Below are positions 1 through 6,748 of a stretch of 52,920 nt of DNA, piece by piece; positions within the stretch are counted from its first letter, which is position 1, and each line of letters begins with the position of its first letter. The notes beneath the pieces are model-generated. The model searched no databases. It worked only from the letters and a program-made list of their open reading frames with translations, and was not told the DNA's origin. Source of the stretch: Halochromatium glycolicum (GTDB lineage: Bacteria; Pseudomonadota; Gammaproteobacteria; Chromatiales; Chromatiaceae). The DNA lies in assembly GCF_016584085.1 (NCBI RefSeq), contig NZ_NRSJ01000035.1:1-52920 (forward strand). Reading direction: 5' to 3'. The position numbers and the translations under genes are program-made.

Positions 1-225
1 GGCGCGGGCGGCGGCTGCTGGGGGCGGCGGCGGTTGGGGGCTGTGGCTCGGTCATCGTTGATTCGTTCCTGGGCACATTCTTGCGGTGGCTATCGAGCCG
101 TTCTCAGCACAGAATGGCCGGTTATTGCGCCTTGAGATGGGTGGAGGGATTGCCTGGGTGCAGACGCTGCCGCGTATCGGCTGGCTGCTGGGCAATATCG
201 AAGCGGCATCGCGGCAACAGGGCGA
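1..225. other. left edge, no gene supported
   Basis: The first 45 bases are a G-rich low-complexity run. On the plus strand an open frame without a clear start runs from about 62 to a TGA at 242-244, overlapping the 3' end of ubiU, but I do not recognise its translation. ubiV, the usual partner of ubiU, is not recognisable in these bases on either strand. Confidence 0.4.
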
Positions 226-1221
226 CTATTGCCAGGGCCGGTGATAGGGTCCGAGGGTGGTCTGGGCACCCTCTGAGACCCGCCCCAGTGCGCTGGTCCA
301 TTCCGGTTTCGGGGTGAAGCCGCCCGGATTCTTCGCGAAGCTGTCGAGCGCCTCACGCCAGATCTTGGTGACCTGGGCGACATAGACCGGACTGCGCTGG
401 CGACCCTCGATCTTGACCGCCTTGACGCCGGCGGCGGCCATCTGCGGGAGCAGCTCCATCGCATTGAGGCTGACCGCGTCCTCGATCGCGTGATAGGTCT
501 GACCGTCGGTATTGAAGGTGCCCTTGCACAGGGTCGGGTAGCCGACGTTCTCACCCTTGGGGTGGCGTTGGATCAGCACGCCGCCGAGTCGGGTGTCGAG
601 CTTGTCCTCGGTCTCGATCCACTCGACGTGGCTTGCCGGCGAGCAGGCGCCGAAGGTGTTCGGCGACCGGCCCGTCGCATACGAGGACAGGATGCAGCGG
701 CCCTCGACCATCACGCAGAGGCTGCCGAAAGCGAATACCTCGATCTCGACCGGACTCTGGTCGATGACGTGCTGGACCTGGCTGATCGAGAGCACCCGTG
801 GCAATACCGCGCGGCGGATGCCGAAGTGCTCGTGATAGAAGCGCAGCGCCTCGTAATTGGTCGCCGAGCCCTGCACCGAGAGATGCAGGCTGAGCCTAGG
901 ATGGGTCCGGCTCGCGTAGTCCAGCACGCCGAGATCGGCCGCGATCAGCGCGTCGACGCCGAGCTCGGCAGCGCGATCGACGGCCTGCTCGAAGCGGTCG
1001 AAGCCGTCCGGACGCGGATAGGTGTTGAGCGCGATGAAGACCCGCACACCCTTGCTGCGCGCATAGCGGATACCGTCGACCATCTTGTTCGGCGCAAAGT
1101 TGAGGCCGGCGAAGTGGCGCGCGTTGGTATCGTCGCGAAAGCCGATATAGACGGCATTGGCGCCGTTGTCGACTGCCGCCTTGAGGGCCGGAAGATTACC
1201 GGCGGGACAAACCAATTCCAT
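226..1221 (-). CDS. ubiU: UbiU, oxygen-independent ubiquinone hydroxylation protein (U32 peptidase-like family)
   Basis: UbiU works with UbiV to hydroxylate the ubiquinone ring precursor without O2, so ubiquinone can be made anaerobically. The start at MELVCPAGNLPALKAA matches the canonical family N-terminus, so I chose the ATG at 1219-1221 over a GTG four codons upstream. The family's cysteine pattern for a 4Fe-4S cluster is present: SLCVMVEGRC, then FGACSPA, then YPTLCKGTF. The conserved KIEGRQRSPVYV segment and the C-terminal TTLGPYHRPWQ are also intact. At 331 residues it has normal family length. UbiV was not found next to it. The function fits an anaerobic or phototrophic lifestyle (inference). 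The assignment is very likely. Confidence 0.93.
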   Translation of the reverse strand: MELVCPAGNLPALKAAVDNGANAVYIGFRDDTNARHFAGLNFAPNKMVDGIRYARSKGVRVFIALNTYPRPDGFDRFEQAVDRAAELGVDALIAADLGVLDYASRTHPRLSLHLSVQGSATNYEALRFYHEHFGIRRAVLPRVLSISQVQHVIDQSPVEIEVFAFGSLCVMVEGRCILSSYATGRSPNTFGACSPASHVEWIETEDKLDTRLGGVLIQRHPKGENVGYPTLCKGTFNTDGQTYHAIEDAVSLNAMELLPQMAAAGVKAVKIEGRQRSPVYVAQVTKIWREALDSFAKNPGGFTPKPEWTSALGRVSEGAQTTLGPYHRPWQ

Positions 1222-1244
1222 CGTCTGAATCACTCATGGTTTGA

Positions 1245-1276
1245 GAATCTGGGGTTGAATCTGGGGTTGAATCTGG
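1245..1276. repeat. 12-bp tandem repeat upstream of ubiU
   Basis: The unit GAATCTGGGGTT occurs at 1245-1256 and 1257-1268, followed by a partial third copy to 1276. It lies just upstream of the ubiU start. It may reflect slipped-strand expansion; no function is implied by the sequence. Confidence 0.8.
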
Positions 1277-1349
1277 AACCGCTAGCGGCCGCGTCGTCGA
1301 GCCCGTCGCAGGCGGAGACTCGTCAGTGCTGCGCCGGCGATACTCCGGT

Positions 1350-1445
1350 CTGGCACCTGCCGCTTAGCACCTGGCGCCTAGCAAATGGGGGTTAGCGCCT
1401 GGCACCTGACTGCTGCCAGCCAAGAGGTGGCGCCTGGCTGCCGCT
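1350..1445. repeat. degenerate GGCGCC-rich short repeats
   Basis: Several imperfect copies of an approximately 18-bp motif are seen, for example TTAGCACCTGGCGCCTAG near 1364-1381 and TTAGCGCCTGGCACCTGA near 1392-1409, with related pieces at both sides. The stretch fills most of the gap between the 3' end of the radical SAM gene and ubiU. It could form weak hairpins, but there is no T-tract to argue for a terminator. Confidence 0.5.
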
Positions 1446-1504
1446 CCCCCCCCGGCCCCCCGGCGCTCGCCCGCTGTGACCTGCCAGGCTCTGGTGCCCC
1501 GTCC

Positions 1505-2515
1505 TCAGGCGACCTTGACCATCGGTTCTGGTGCACTGGATTGCTGCTGCTCGCGCACCCGGTCGCCCTGTCGTGTGCCGCGGCGCCGCAGCGCGCTCTC
1601 GATGCCGTTGAGTACGATCCACTTCTTCGAGCACCACTCGGGCGCGAGCAGGATGTCGCGCTGCGCCGTTCCGGTGACACGATGGTAGAGCACCTCCGCC
1701 GGTGTGCGCTCGATCAGGTCTGCTGCGGTCTCGATGTACTCCTCGAGTGCGAGCGGCTGGTAACCGCCGCGGCGCCACTGGTGCGCCAGCAGGGTGCGCT
1801 GGACCACATGCAGTGGATGCAGCTTCAGGCCATCGGTACCGAGCGCCAACACTCGATCGAGGGTCCCCAGGGCCGCGCACCGGTCTTCGCCCGGTAGGCC
1901 GATGATCAGATGGGTGCAGACCGGGATGCCGCGCAGTCGCGCTGCACGCACGGCGCGCCGATAGTCGGCGAAGCTATGGCCGCGGTTGACTCGCTCGAGC
2001 GTCGCGTCGAAGGCGGACTGAAGACCGAGCTCGAGCCAGACCTCATAGCCTTCGGAGCGGTAGCCGGCGAGCAGGTCGAGCACCGCATCAGGCACACAGT
2101 CCGGACGGGTACCGACCGAGAGCCCGATGACGTCAGGCTCATCGAGCGCCTCACGATAGAGCTGGCCGAGACGCGAGATATCGTCGTAGGTGTTGGTATA
2201 GGCCTGAAAATAGGCGAGGAAGCTTGTCGCCCCGGTGCGGCGGCGCACGACCTGACGCCCTGCCTCGATCTGTGCTGCAATGCTCGGCTCTGCAGGCAAT
2301 GACGAGACCGACCCGTGGCCCGATGGCGAGCCCGAGCTGGCAGCGGCTTTGGGATTAAACGACACATTGTTGCAGAAACTGCAGCCGCCGCGCCCCTTCG
2401 AGCCGTCACGATTGGGGCAGGTGAAGCCAGCATGGATGGCCAGCTTGTGTACCCGGTGGCCGTAGCGACGAAGCAGATCGACGCCGAAGGTGTTGACCCG
2501 ATCCGCTAGTACCAT
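1505..2515 (-). CDS. YhcC/TIGR01212-type radical SAM protein
   Basis: A radical SAM enzyme of the YhcC family (related to Elp3), whose substrate is not established. The start at MVLADRVNTFGVDLLRRYG is the conserved family N-terminus and its ATG is at 2513-2515; the frame stays open 40 codons further upstream but that extension looks unlike the family. The cluster-binding cysteines are in FTCPNRDGSKGRGGCSFCNN, residues about 32-48. The downstream motif EVWLELGLQSAFD and the HLIIGLPGE segment (SAM and TIM-barrel region) are intact. The 336-residue length is normal. A near-perfect palindrome lies about 70 bp upstream and may be an operator. Confidence 0.9.
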   Translation of the reverse strand: MVLADRVNTFGVDLLRRYGHRVHKLAIHAGFTCPNRDGSKGRGGCSFCNNVSFNPKAAASSGSPSGHGSVSSLPAEPSIAAQIEAGRQVVRRRTGATSFLAYFQAYTNTYDDISRLGQLYREALDEPDVIGLSVGTRPDCVPDAVLDLLAGYRSEGYEVWLELGLQSAFDATLERVNRGHSFADYRRAVRAARLRGIPVCTHLIIGLPGEDRCAALGTLDRVLALGTDGLKLHPLHVVQRTLLAHQWRRGGYQPLALEEYIETAADLIERTPAEVLYHRVTGTAQRDILLAPEWCSKKWIVLNGIESALRRRGTRQGDRVREQQQSSAPEPMVKVA

Positions 2516-2581
2516 TCTCGTTGAGGACCTGTGTCGAGACTGCGCTAAGGAAATAGGAGACTTTGACAAAAGCCGCCGAGA

Positions 2582-2601
2582 TTGACATTGATCACTGTCA
2601 A
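2582..2601. promoter_or_regulatory. candidate operator palindrome
   Basis: The 20-bp sequence TTGACATTGATCACTGTCAA matches its own reverse complement at 18 of 20 positions. It lies 67 bp upstream of the radical SAM gene start and 76 bp past the phosphatase stop, so it is placed to control the radical SAM gene. It resembles a dimeric regulator site in size and symmetry. It is not a canonical FNR (TTGAT-N4-ATCAA) or CRP site, so the regulator is unknown. Confidence 0.45.
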
Positions 2602-2677
2602 GCCATTGATGTGTGCAGGCTTTCGGTGTCGTCATCGGCCGGCTCAGGCAGCCGGTGCGCGCAGGATGAACGGCATC

Positions 2678-3274
2678 TCAGGGCTCCGCGAGCAACAGCG
2701 TGCGCAGCGCGGCCTGGGCGATGGCCGGGTCATCCAAGCGCTCGGGATCGGGCCAATCCGGGCCGCCGGCAGCGGCATAGGCATCGCGATAGCGCGCCAG
2801 CAGGTCTTCACGGCAGCCCAGGTGCGCCTCGGGCGCGGGCACCGCGCCGGCGCGGCGGGCCTTGATCAGCGCCACTGCATCCTCGCTCGGCATGCCTTCG
2901 ACCCAGCTCAAGTAGGACCAGACCGTCAACGGTGCGCGCCCAAGGCCGGCGGTGCAGTGGACATAGGTCCGCTGACCTGCTGCCTGCATCGCTGCAAGCG
3001 CGCAGACGGCATTGACCAGATGCCGCCGCTGATCCTCGACGATGAAGTCGCGCATCGGACGGCGTGCTCGCTGCATGCCGAGGGCATCGGCGCGCGCCTG
3101 CAATGCCGCTTCGTCGATGCCCCAGTAGGCCATGCAGTCATCATGCTGAACGGACAGCACCGCGCTGCATCCCGCCTCGTGGTGGATGCGCTCGAGGTCG
3201 TCCGGTGTCATCGGGCAAGTGCCAACGACAATGCTCGGCGTGATCTCGGCCCAGTTCAGGCTCCAGCTCCACAT
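2678..3274 (-). CDS. dual-specificity/tyrosine-type protein phosphatase
   Basis: A 198-residue cysteine phosphatase. The P-loop HCxxGxxR is seen as HCTAGLGRA at residues 106-114 (Cys107 nucleophile, Arg113), and an upstream Asp in PMRDF (about residue 76) is a good general-acid candidate. There is no signal peptide or membrane segment, so it should be cytoplasmic. The C-terminal 70 residues after the P-loop are Ala/Arg-rich without a recognised domain. Its substrate cannot be told from sequence; family members act on phosphoproteins, phosphoinositides or glycans. The 164-bp foldback repeat lies immediately upstream, between this start and the lipoprotein gene behind it, so its promoter is in or next to that repeat. 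Confidence 0.8.
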   Translation of the reverse strand: MWSWSLNWAEITPSIVVGTCPMTPDDLERIHHEAGCSAVLSVQHDDCMAYWGIDEAALQARADALGMQRARRPMRDFIVEDQRRHLVNAVCALAAMQAAGQRTYVHCTAGLGRAPLTVWSYLSWVEGMPSEDAVALIKARRAGAVPAPEAHLGCREDLLARYRDAYAAAGGPDWPDPERLDDPAIAQAALRTLLLAEP

Positions 3275-3334
3275 TGTGGCGACCTCATTCCCGTTGTAAC
3301 GGCGCTGGGGTCACCCCCAGCCACTTGGCTCGTT

Positions 3335-3498
3335 TTAGGCGATTTCTGTCAAAGCTCATACCGCCTTGCTGGTCTTTTCGCTCGCCTTCTTCGTCGCGCC
3401 GCCGGTCACATAGCCCGGCTATGCTCCCGGCGACGCTCCTCGAAGGCAAACGACAATCCTGCGCAATTCGGTACGAGCTTTTCCGGCAATCCCCTTAG
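3335..3498 (+). repeat. 164-bp foldback element, copy 1 (MITE-like)
   Basis: First of four copies. The ends read TTAGGCGATT at the left and, read inward from the right, CTAAGGCGATT or a close variant. The arms pair with each other imperfectly along the whole length, around a central CATAGCC-C-GGCTATG hairpin. The 3' end of this copy supplies the TAA stop of the adjacent glycine-zipper lipoprotein gene. In this copy the right terminus has CCCCTTAG instead of CGCCTTAG. Confidence 0.9.
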
Positions 3499-3965
3499 CG
3501 CACGACGCGCGCCGTTCCGCGCGCATCGCGGAGCACCCGTACGCGATCGCCGGGTGCGAAAGATTCATCGGCGGCTTGGGTTACCGCAACCGTACGGCCG
3601 TTGTCGAGCTGCACCGTGATCTCGAGTCCGCGCTGGCGCGTGACCCCCTCTTCGACAGCCGAACCGGCAACGGCCCCTGCGATACCGCCACCAATGGTCG
3701 CCAGAGTGCGACCGGTACCGGCGCCGACCTCATTGCCTAGCAGGCCGCCGATCGCGCCGCCGGCGAGCGTACCGGCACCGCTCTTGGTCCCTTCGATCCG
3801 CACCGAGCGCACGCTTTGCACCGTGCCGTATTGGACGTCCTGCGCGCTGCGAGCCTGATCCCGAGTGTACGAGGAGGCCGACATGCTGGCAGGGCAGCCG
3901 CTAAGCAGTGACAGGGTCGTCACGCTCGTAAGGATGACCAGGACAAGGGATGCATATCGTTTCAT
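3495..3965 (-). CDS. glycine-zipper outer-membrane lipoprotein (SlyB/17-kDa antigen-like)
   Basis: A 156-residue lipoprotein. The N-terminal signal ends in lipobox LLSGC with Cys24 as the lipidation site. Residues about 63-104 form a Gly/Ala-rich glycine zipper (GAGTLAGGAIGGLLGNEVG and GGGIAGAVAGSA), as in SlyB/PcpY and rickettsial 17-kDa antigens. A C-terminal beta-rich segment (ITVQLDNGRTVAVTQ, GDRVRVLRD) follows. Such proteins sit in the outer membrane and support envelope integrity. The last codons read RVVR-stop and the TAA lies within the end of foldback copy 1, so insertion of the element may have set the present C-terminus. Confidence 0.85.
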   Translation of the reverse strand: MKRYASLVLVILTSVTTLSLLSGCPASMSASSYTRDQARSAQDVQYGTVQSVRSVRIEGTKSGAGTLAGGAIGGLLGNEVGAGTGRTLATIGGGIAGAVAGSAVEEGVTRQRGLEITVQLDNGRTVAVTQAADESFAPGDRVRVLRDARGTARVVR

Positions 3966-4129
3966 TGGCTCAGGTTCCTCATGTCGATCGGCTTAGAAGC
4001 GCTAGCAAAACGCCCGCTTGACTTGCGCAAATGTCTGATTTCGAAGCCGCAGCAGTCATGCTGTTAGGGTTTCTTAGGATGATCTCGGGGCCAGCGTGAC
4101 CGAGGTCGTTGCGGTGCAGTGCATCGGGG

Positions 4130-4573
4130 TCATCGATTATAGAGTCGGTCCGGATCGACGATCGGTTCCGTGATGACCTCGACGCGCTCGTCCCGAATCG
4201 CGTTATAGAAGCAGCTCTTGCGGCCGGTATGGCAGGCGGGGCCGGTCTGATCCACCAGCAGCAGCAGGGTGTCCCCGTCGCAGTCCAGGCGCGCCTCTTT
4301 CAGGTGTTGGACCTGACCGGATGACTCGCCCTTGCGCCAAAACGCCTGCCGCGAGCGCGACCAGTAACAGACCCGGCGGGTGGCCAGGGTTTCGGTCAGC
4401 GCGTCGCGGTTCATCCAGGCCATCATCAGCACCTCCCCGGTATCGTGCTGCTGCGCGATCGCCGGGATGAGTCCGTCGCTGTTGAGCTTCAAGCTCGCCA
4501 GCACCTGCGCCCAGGGCAGGCCCTCGCCGAGCTGTGCACGCTCGTTTTGGCCGATGAGATGGTCACTGCTCAT
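4130..4573 (-). CDS. hisI: phosphoribosyl-AMP cyclohydrolase
   Basis: HisI opens the purine ring of phosphoribosyl-AMP in histidine biosynthesis. The ATG at 4571-4573 ([12 protein letters not shown]) is preceded by AGGAG nine bases upstream, so it is preferred over a 71-codon upstream extension of the open frame that is made mostly of tandem repeats. The protein has the family's [17 protein letters not shown], the metal motif LDCDGD, and the cysteine segment [12 protein letters not shown]. The 147-residue length fits a monofunctional HisI without fused HisE. No other his gene is adjacent. Confidence 0.93.
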   Translation of the reverse strand: MSSDHLIGQNERAQLGEGLPWAQVLASLKLNSDGLIPAIAQQHDTGEVLMMAWMNRDALTETLATRRVCYWSRSRQAFWRKGESSGQVQHLKEARLDCDGDTLLLLVDQTGPACHTGRKSCFYNAIRDERVEVITEPIVDPDRLYNR

Positions 4574-4972
4574 TAACTGGGGCTCCTGACTCGGTTTAGA
4601 CTTGGTGCGAGAGCCTAGCAGAGGTCGCGGTGGTGCGGTGCCGTTTCGCAGGCCTCGGGTCTCACGGGCCCCTGAAGATGCCCCTGAGTAGGCCCCGGAA
4701 TAGGCCCCGGGATATGGCCCCTGAATCCAGCCGAGGCGCGACTGCATCATCTCCAGCCTGCTCATCACCGATGCCAACCGTGTCAACGAGGATCGCCGCT
4801 TCGAGGCCGACCTGCTGAGTGACGGGGCCTGCTGGTGGCGACCCTCTCGATTAGCAAAGACTGAAATACGGTTCCTTTATTGCCTGGCGTCATTCACCGG
4901 TCAGGGTGAGCGCGCTTAAGGTGGAAGTCGGCCCCGGTTCGCTGGTCTCCTCAAGTCTAGAGGCGCCCCATC
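4574..4972. other. intergenic region between divergent hisI and cytochrome operon
   Basis: About 400 bases hold both promoter regions. The hisI frame remains open through part of it but the translation is repetitive ([16 protein letters not shown]). The AGAGG ribosome binding site of the heptaheme gene is at 4959-4963. I saw no convincing FNR box, sigma-70 hexamer pair or RNA gene here. The only clear structure is the tandem repeat listed separately. Confidence 0.5.
4668..4728. repeat. five-unit 12-bp tandem repeat upstream of hisI
   Basis: Units GCCCCTGAAGAT, GCCCCTGAGTAG, GCCCCGGAATAG and GCCCCGGGATAT, then a fifth degenerate GGCCCCTGAATC, run head to tail. The period of 12 keeps the hisI reading frame open, which produces a misleading N-terminal extension in gene calls. 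Confidence 0.85.
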
Positions 4973-5989
4973 ATGCTTCTCAGTCCGCTGTCTGATCCCC
5001 GTTCAGGATTCTCCTGCTTGGCCTACGGCCAGTGCGGCACCGCGCTGCGCCGGCTGTTGCTGCTGGTCTTGCTCGCGCTGACGGCGTCAGCGTTCGCGCT
5101 GTCCACAGCCGCGGCCTACGGCGCCGCCGTCCAGACCGCCAAGAAGTCAGGATTGCTCAAGGAAGACAGCCGGGACTGTATGCGCTGCCACTGGATGGAG
5201 ACCATGGCCTACCGCGACCGCGAGACCGGCAAGATCGTCAACTTGTCGATCGATCGTGACGCTTATCGCCATTCCGTGCACCATGAGCTGGCTTGCAGTG
5301 ATTGCCATGACCGCGGCTATTCTCACTACCCACATCGGACCAGCAGTGCCGACGAGGCGCTGCAGTGCGTCGAGTGCCACGAAGAGCGTGAGGACGACGG
5401 CGCACCGAATCTGGTCGGGCTCCATCACGAGTACGAGAAGAGCGTCCATGTGACCGAGGACGTCGAAGACTTCTCCTGCTTCTCCTGCCACAACCCGCAT
5501 ACCTTCCATCCGGTCAATGCTGGCGAGTCCATCGCACAGGTGGTGACCGAGACCAACGGGACCTGTCTCGACTGCCATACGGAGCTGTTGACGCCGGTGC
5601 CAAAAGGGCACGAGTGGCTGCCAAGGCCGCAGGCGCACTGGGGGGCCGTCCGTTGCCTGGATTGTCATACCCCGCTCGAGGGCCGCATCCTAGAGCGCCC
5701 GTCGCACAACGTCTTGGCGGCCGAGGACAGCAACCAGCTCTGCGTCGAGTGTCACAGCAAAGGGTCGGCGCTGTTGAGTCAGCTCTACAACTATCGCACC
5801 GAGCAGGCGCGTGACGAGAAGGGTTTCTTCGCGCAGGCGATCTACAACGATGCCTATATCGTCGGCATGACCCGCAACCCCTGGATGGACTGGATCGGTC
5901 TTGGCGTGATCCTGCTGATGATCCTCGGCGTCGCCGCGCACGGCTATGCCCGCTACCGTTTCCACCGCGAGCAGGAGACCTCGAAATGA
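4973..5989 (+). CDS. membrane-anchored heptaheme cytochrome c, partner of OTR-type octaheme cytochrome
   Basis: This 338-residue protein has a hydrophobic export signal (residues about 25-50), seven CXXCH heme motifs (at residues 69, 108, 132, 169, 198, 228 and 257) and a C-terminal membrane helix at about 307-324. It should sit on the periplasmic face of the inner membrane. Extra histidines near the motifs (such as HSVHHE and HHEYEKSVH) are plausible distal ligands. Its stop overlaps the start of a cytochrome b gene (ATGA at 5986-5989), so the two are translationally coupled; the octaheme gene follows. I infer that it moves electrons between the cytochrome b and the octaheme protein. The start ATG has AGAGG nine bases upstream. 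Confidence 0.88.
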   Translation: MLLSPLSDPRSGFSCLAYGQCGTALRRLLLLVLLALTASAFALSTAAAYGAAVQTAKKSGLLKEDSRDCMRCHWMETMAYRDRETGKIVNLSIDRDAYRHSVHHELACSDCHDRGYSHYPHRTSSADEALQCVECHEEREDDGAPNLVGLHHEYEKSVHVTEDVEDFSCFSCHNPHTFHPVNAGESIAQVVTETNGTCLDCHTELLTPVPKGHEWLPRPQAHWGAVRCLDCHTPLEGRILERPSHNVLAAEDSNQLCVECHSKGSALLSQLYNYRTEQARDEKGFFAQAIYNDAYIVGMTRNPWMDWIGLGVILLMILGVAAHGYARYRFHREQETSK

Positions 5990-6603
5990 CCGCGCTCTAT
6001 CTGTATCCGCTCTGGCTGCGGCTCTGGCATTGGCTGAACGCGCTGATCTTCGTGACGCTGCTGGTCACCGGGGTCAGCATGCATTTCACGCTGAACTGGC
6101 TGATCCCGTTCGATGTCGCGGTGCCGATCCACAATACGGCCGGTGTCCTGCTCACCGGGTCATGGCTCCTGTTCGTGATCGGAAACCTTTGGGGTGGCAA
6201 TGGTAAGCACTACCTGATCAATCTCCGCACCCTGCCGAAGGACCTGATCGCGCAGACGCGTTATTACCTCCACGGTATCTTCGTCGGCGCGCCGCATCCG
6301 TTCCATGTCAGCGCCGAGCACAAGCTCAACGCCCTGCAGACCCTGAGCTACGTTGGCGTCATGTACGGTCTGATGCCCGTGCTGATCCTCAGCGGTTGGG
6401 CGTTCCTGTTCTCGACCTCGCTGCCGGAGACCCTGTTCGGTATCGGTACCGTCTGGATCATTGCGATCGTCCATCTGGTCGTGGCCTGGATGTTGGCGCT
6501 GTTCCTGATCGTCCATAGCTACATCATCACCACCGGGGAGACGCCGACGACCAATCTCAAGGCGATGGTCACCGGCTGGCACAAGGAGCAGTCGAGCGGG
6601 TGA
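5986..6603 (+). CDS. di-heme-type cytochrome b membrane subunit
   Basis: A 205-residue integral membrane protein of the cytochrome b561/formate-dehydrogenase-gamma-like kind. It begins YPLWLRLWHWLNALIF, with His in helix 1, followed by VSMHF, then IHNTAGVLL in helix 2, and paired histidines in later helices (IVHLVVAW and LIVHSYIITTGE). About four transmembrane helices are visible. The gene starts within the ATGA overlap of the heptaheme gene. By family precedent it exchanges electrons with the quinone pool and passes them to the periplasmic multiheme partners. Direction of flow cannot be read from sequence. Confidence 0.85.
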   Translation: MTALYLYPLWLRLWHWLNALIFVTLLVTGVSMHFTLNWLIPFDVAVPIHNTAGVLLTGSWLLFVIGNLWGGNGKHYLINLRTLPKDLIAQTRYYLHGIFVGAPHPFHVSAEHKLNALQTLSYVGVMYGLMPVLILSGWAFLFSTSLPETLFGIGTVWIIAIVHLVVAWMLALFLIVHSYIITTGETPTTNLKAMVTGWHKEQSSG

Positions 6604-6655
6604 GGCTGCCGCGCCCCAAACCTGCAACCAGCTGGGGACCAGCCGCGAGCCCATA

Positions 6656-6671
6656 GCGGTTGCAAAACCGC
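6656..6671 (+). promoter_or_regulatory. small hairpin between cytochrome b and octaheme genes
   Basis: GCGGTT-GCAA-AACCGC gives a perfect 6-bp stem with a GCAA tetraloop in the 145-bp gap between the two cistrons. GCAA is a stable GNRA loop. It could act as an mRNA-processing or stability structure that sets the ratio of octaheme protein to membrane subunits. There is no T-tract, so it is not a typical terminator. Confidence 0.3.
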
Positions 6672-6748
6672 GTTGCTGCAACAACAGCGCGACCGCCCTG
6701 TCCAATCTCACTGTGGCCCGTAACGCGTTTCTCTCGAGAGCCAAGTCC

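Noticed and set aside
62..244. Plus-strand open frame at the left edge, faintly like the end of an AMP-forming acyl-CoA synthetase (EPFSAQNG)
   Set aside because: Only a handful of residues fit and the rest does not; it overlaps the ubiU 3' end and has no start in the window.
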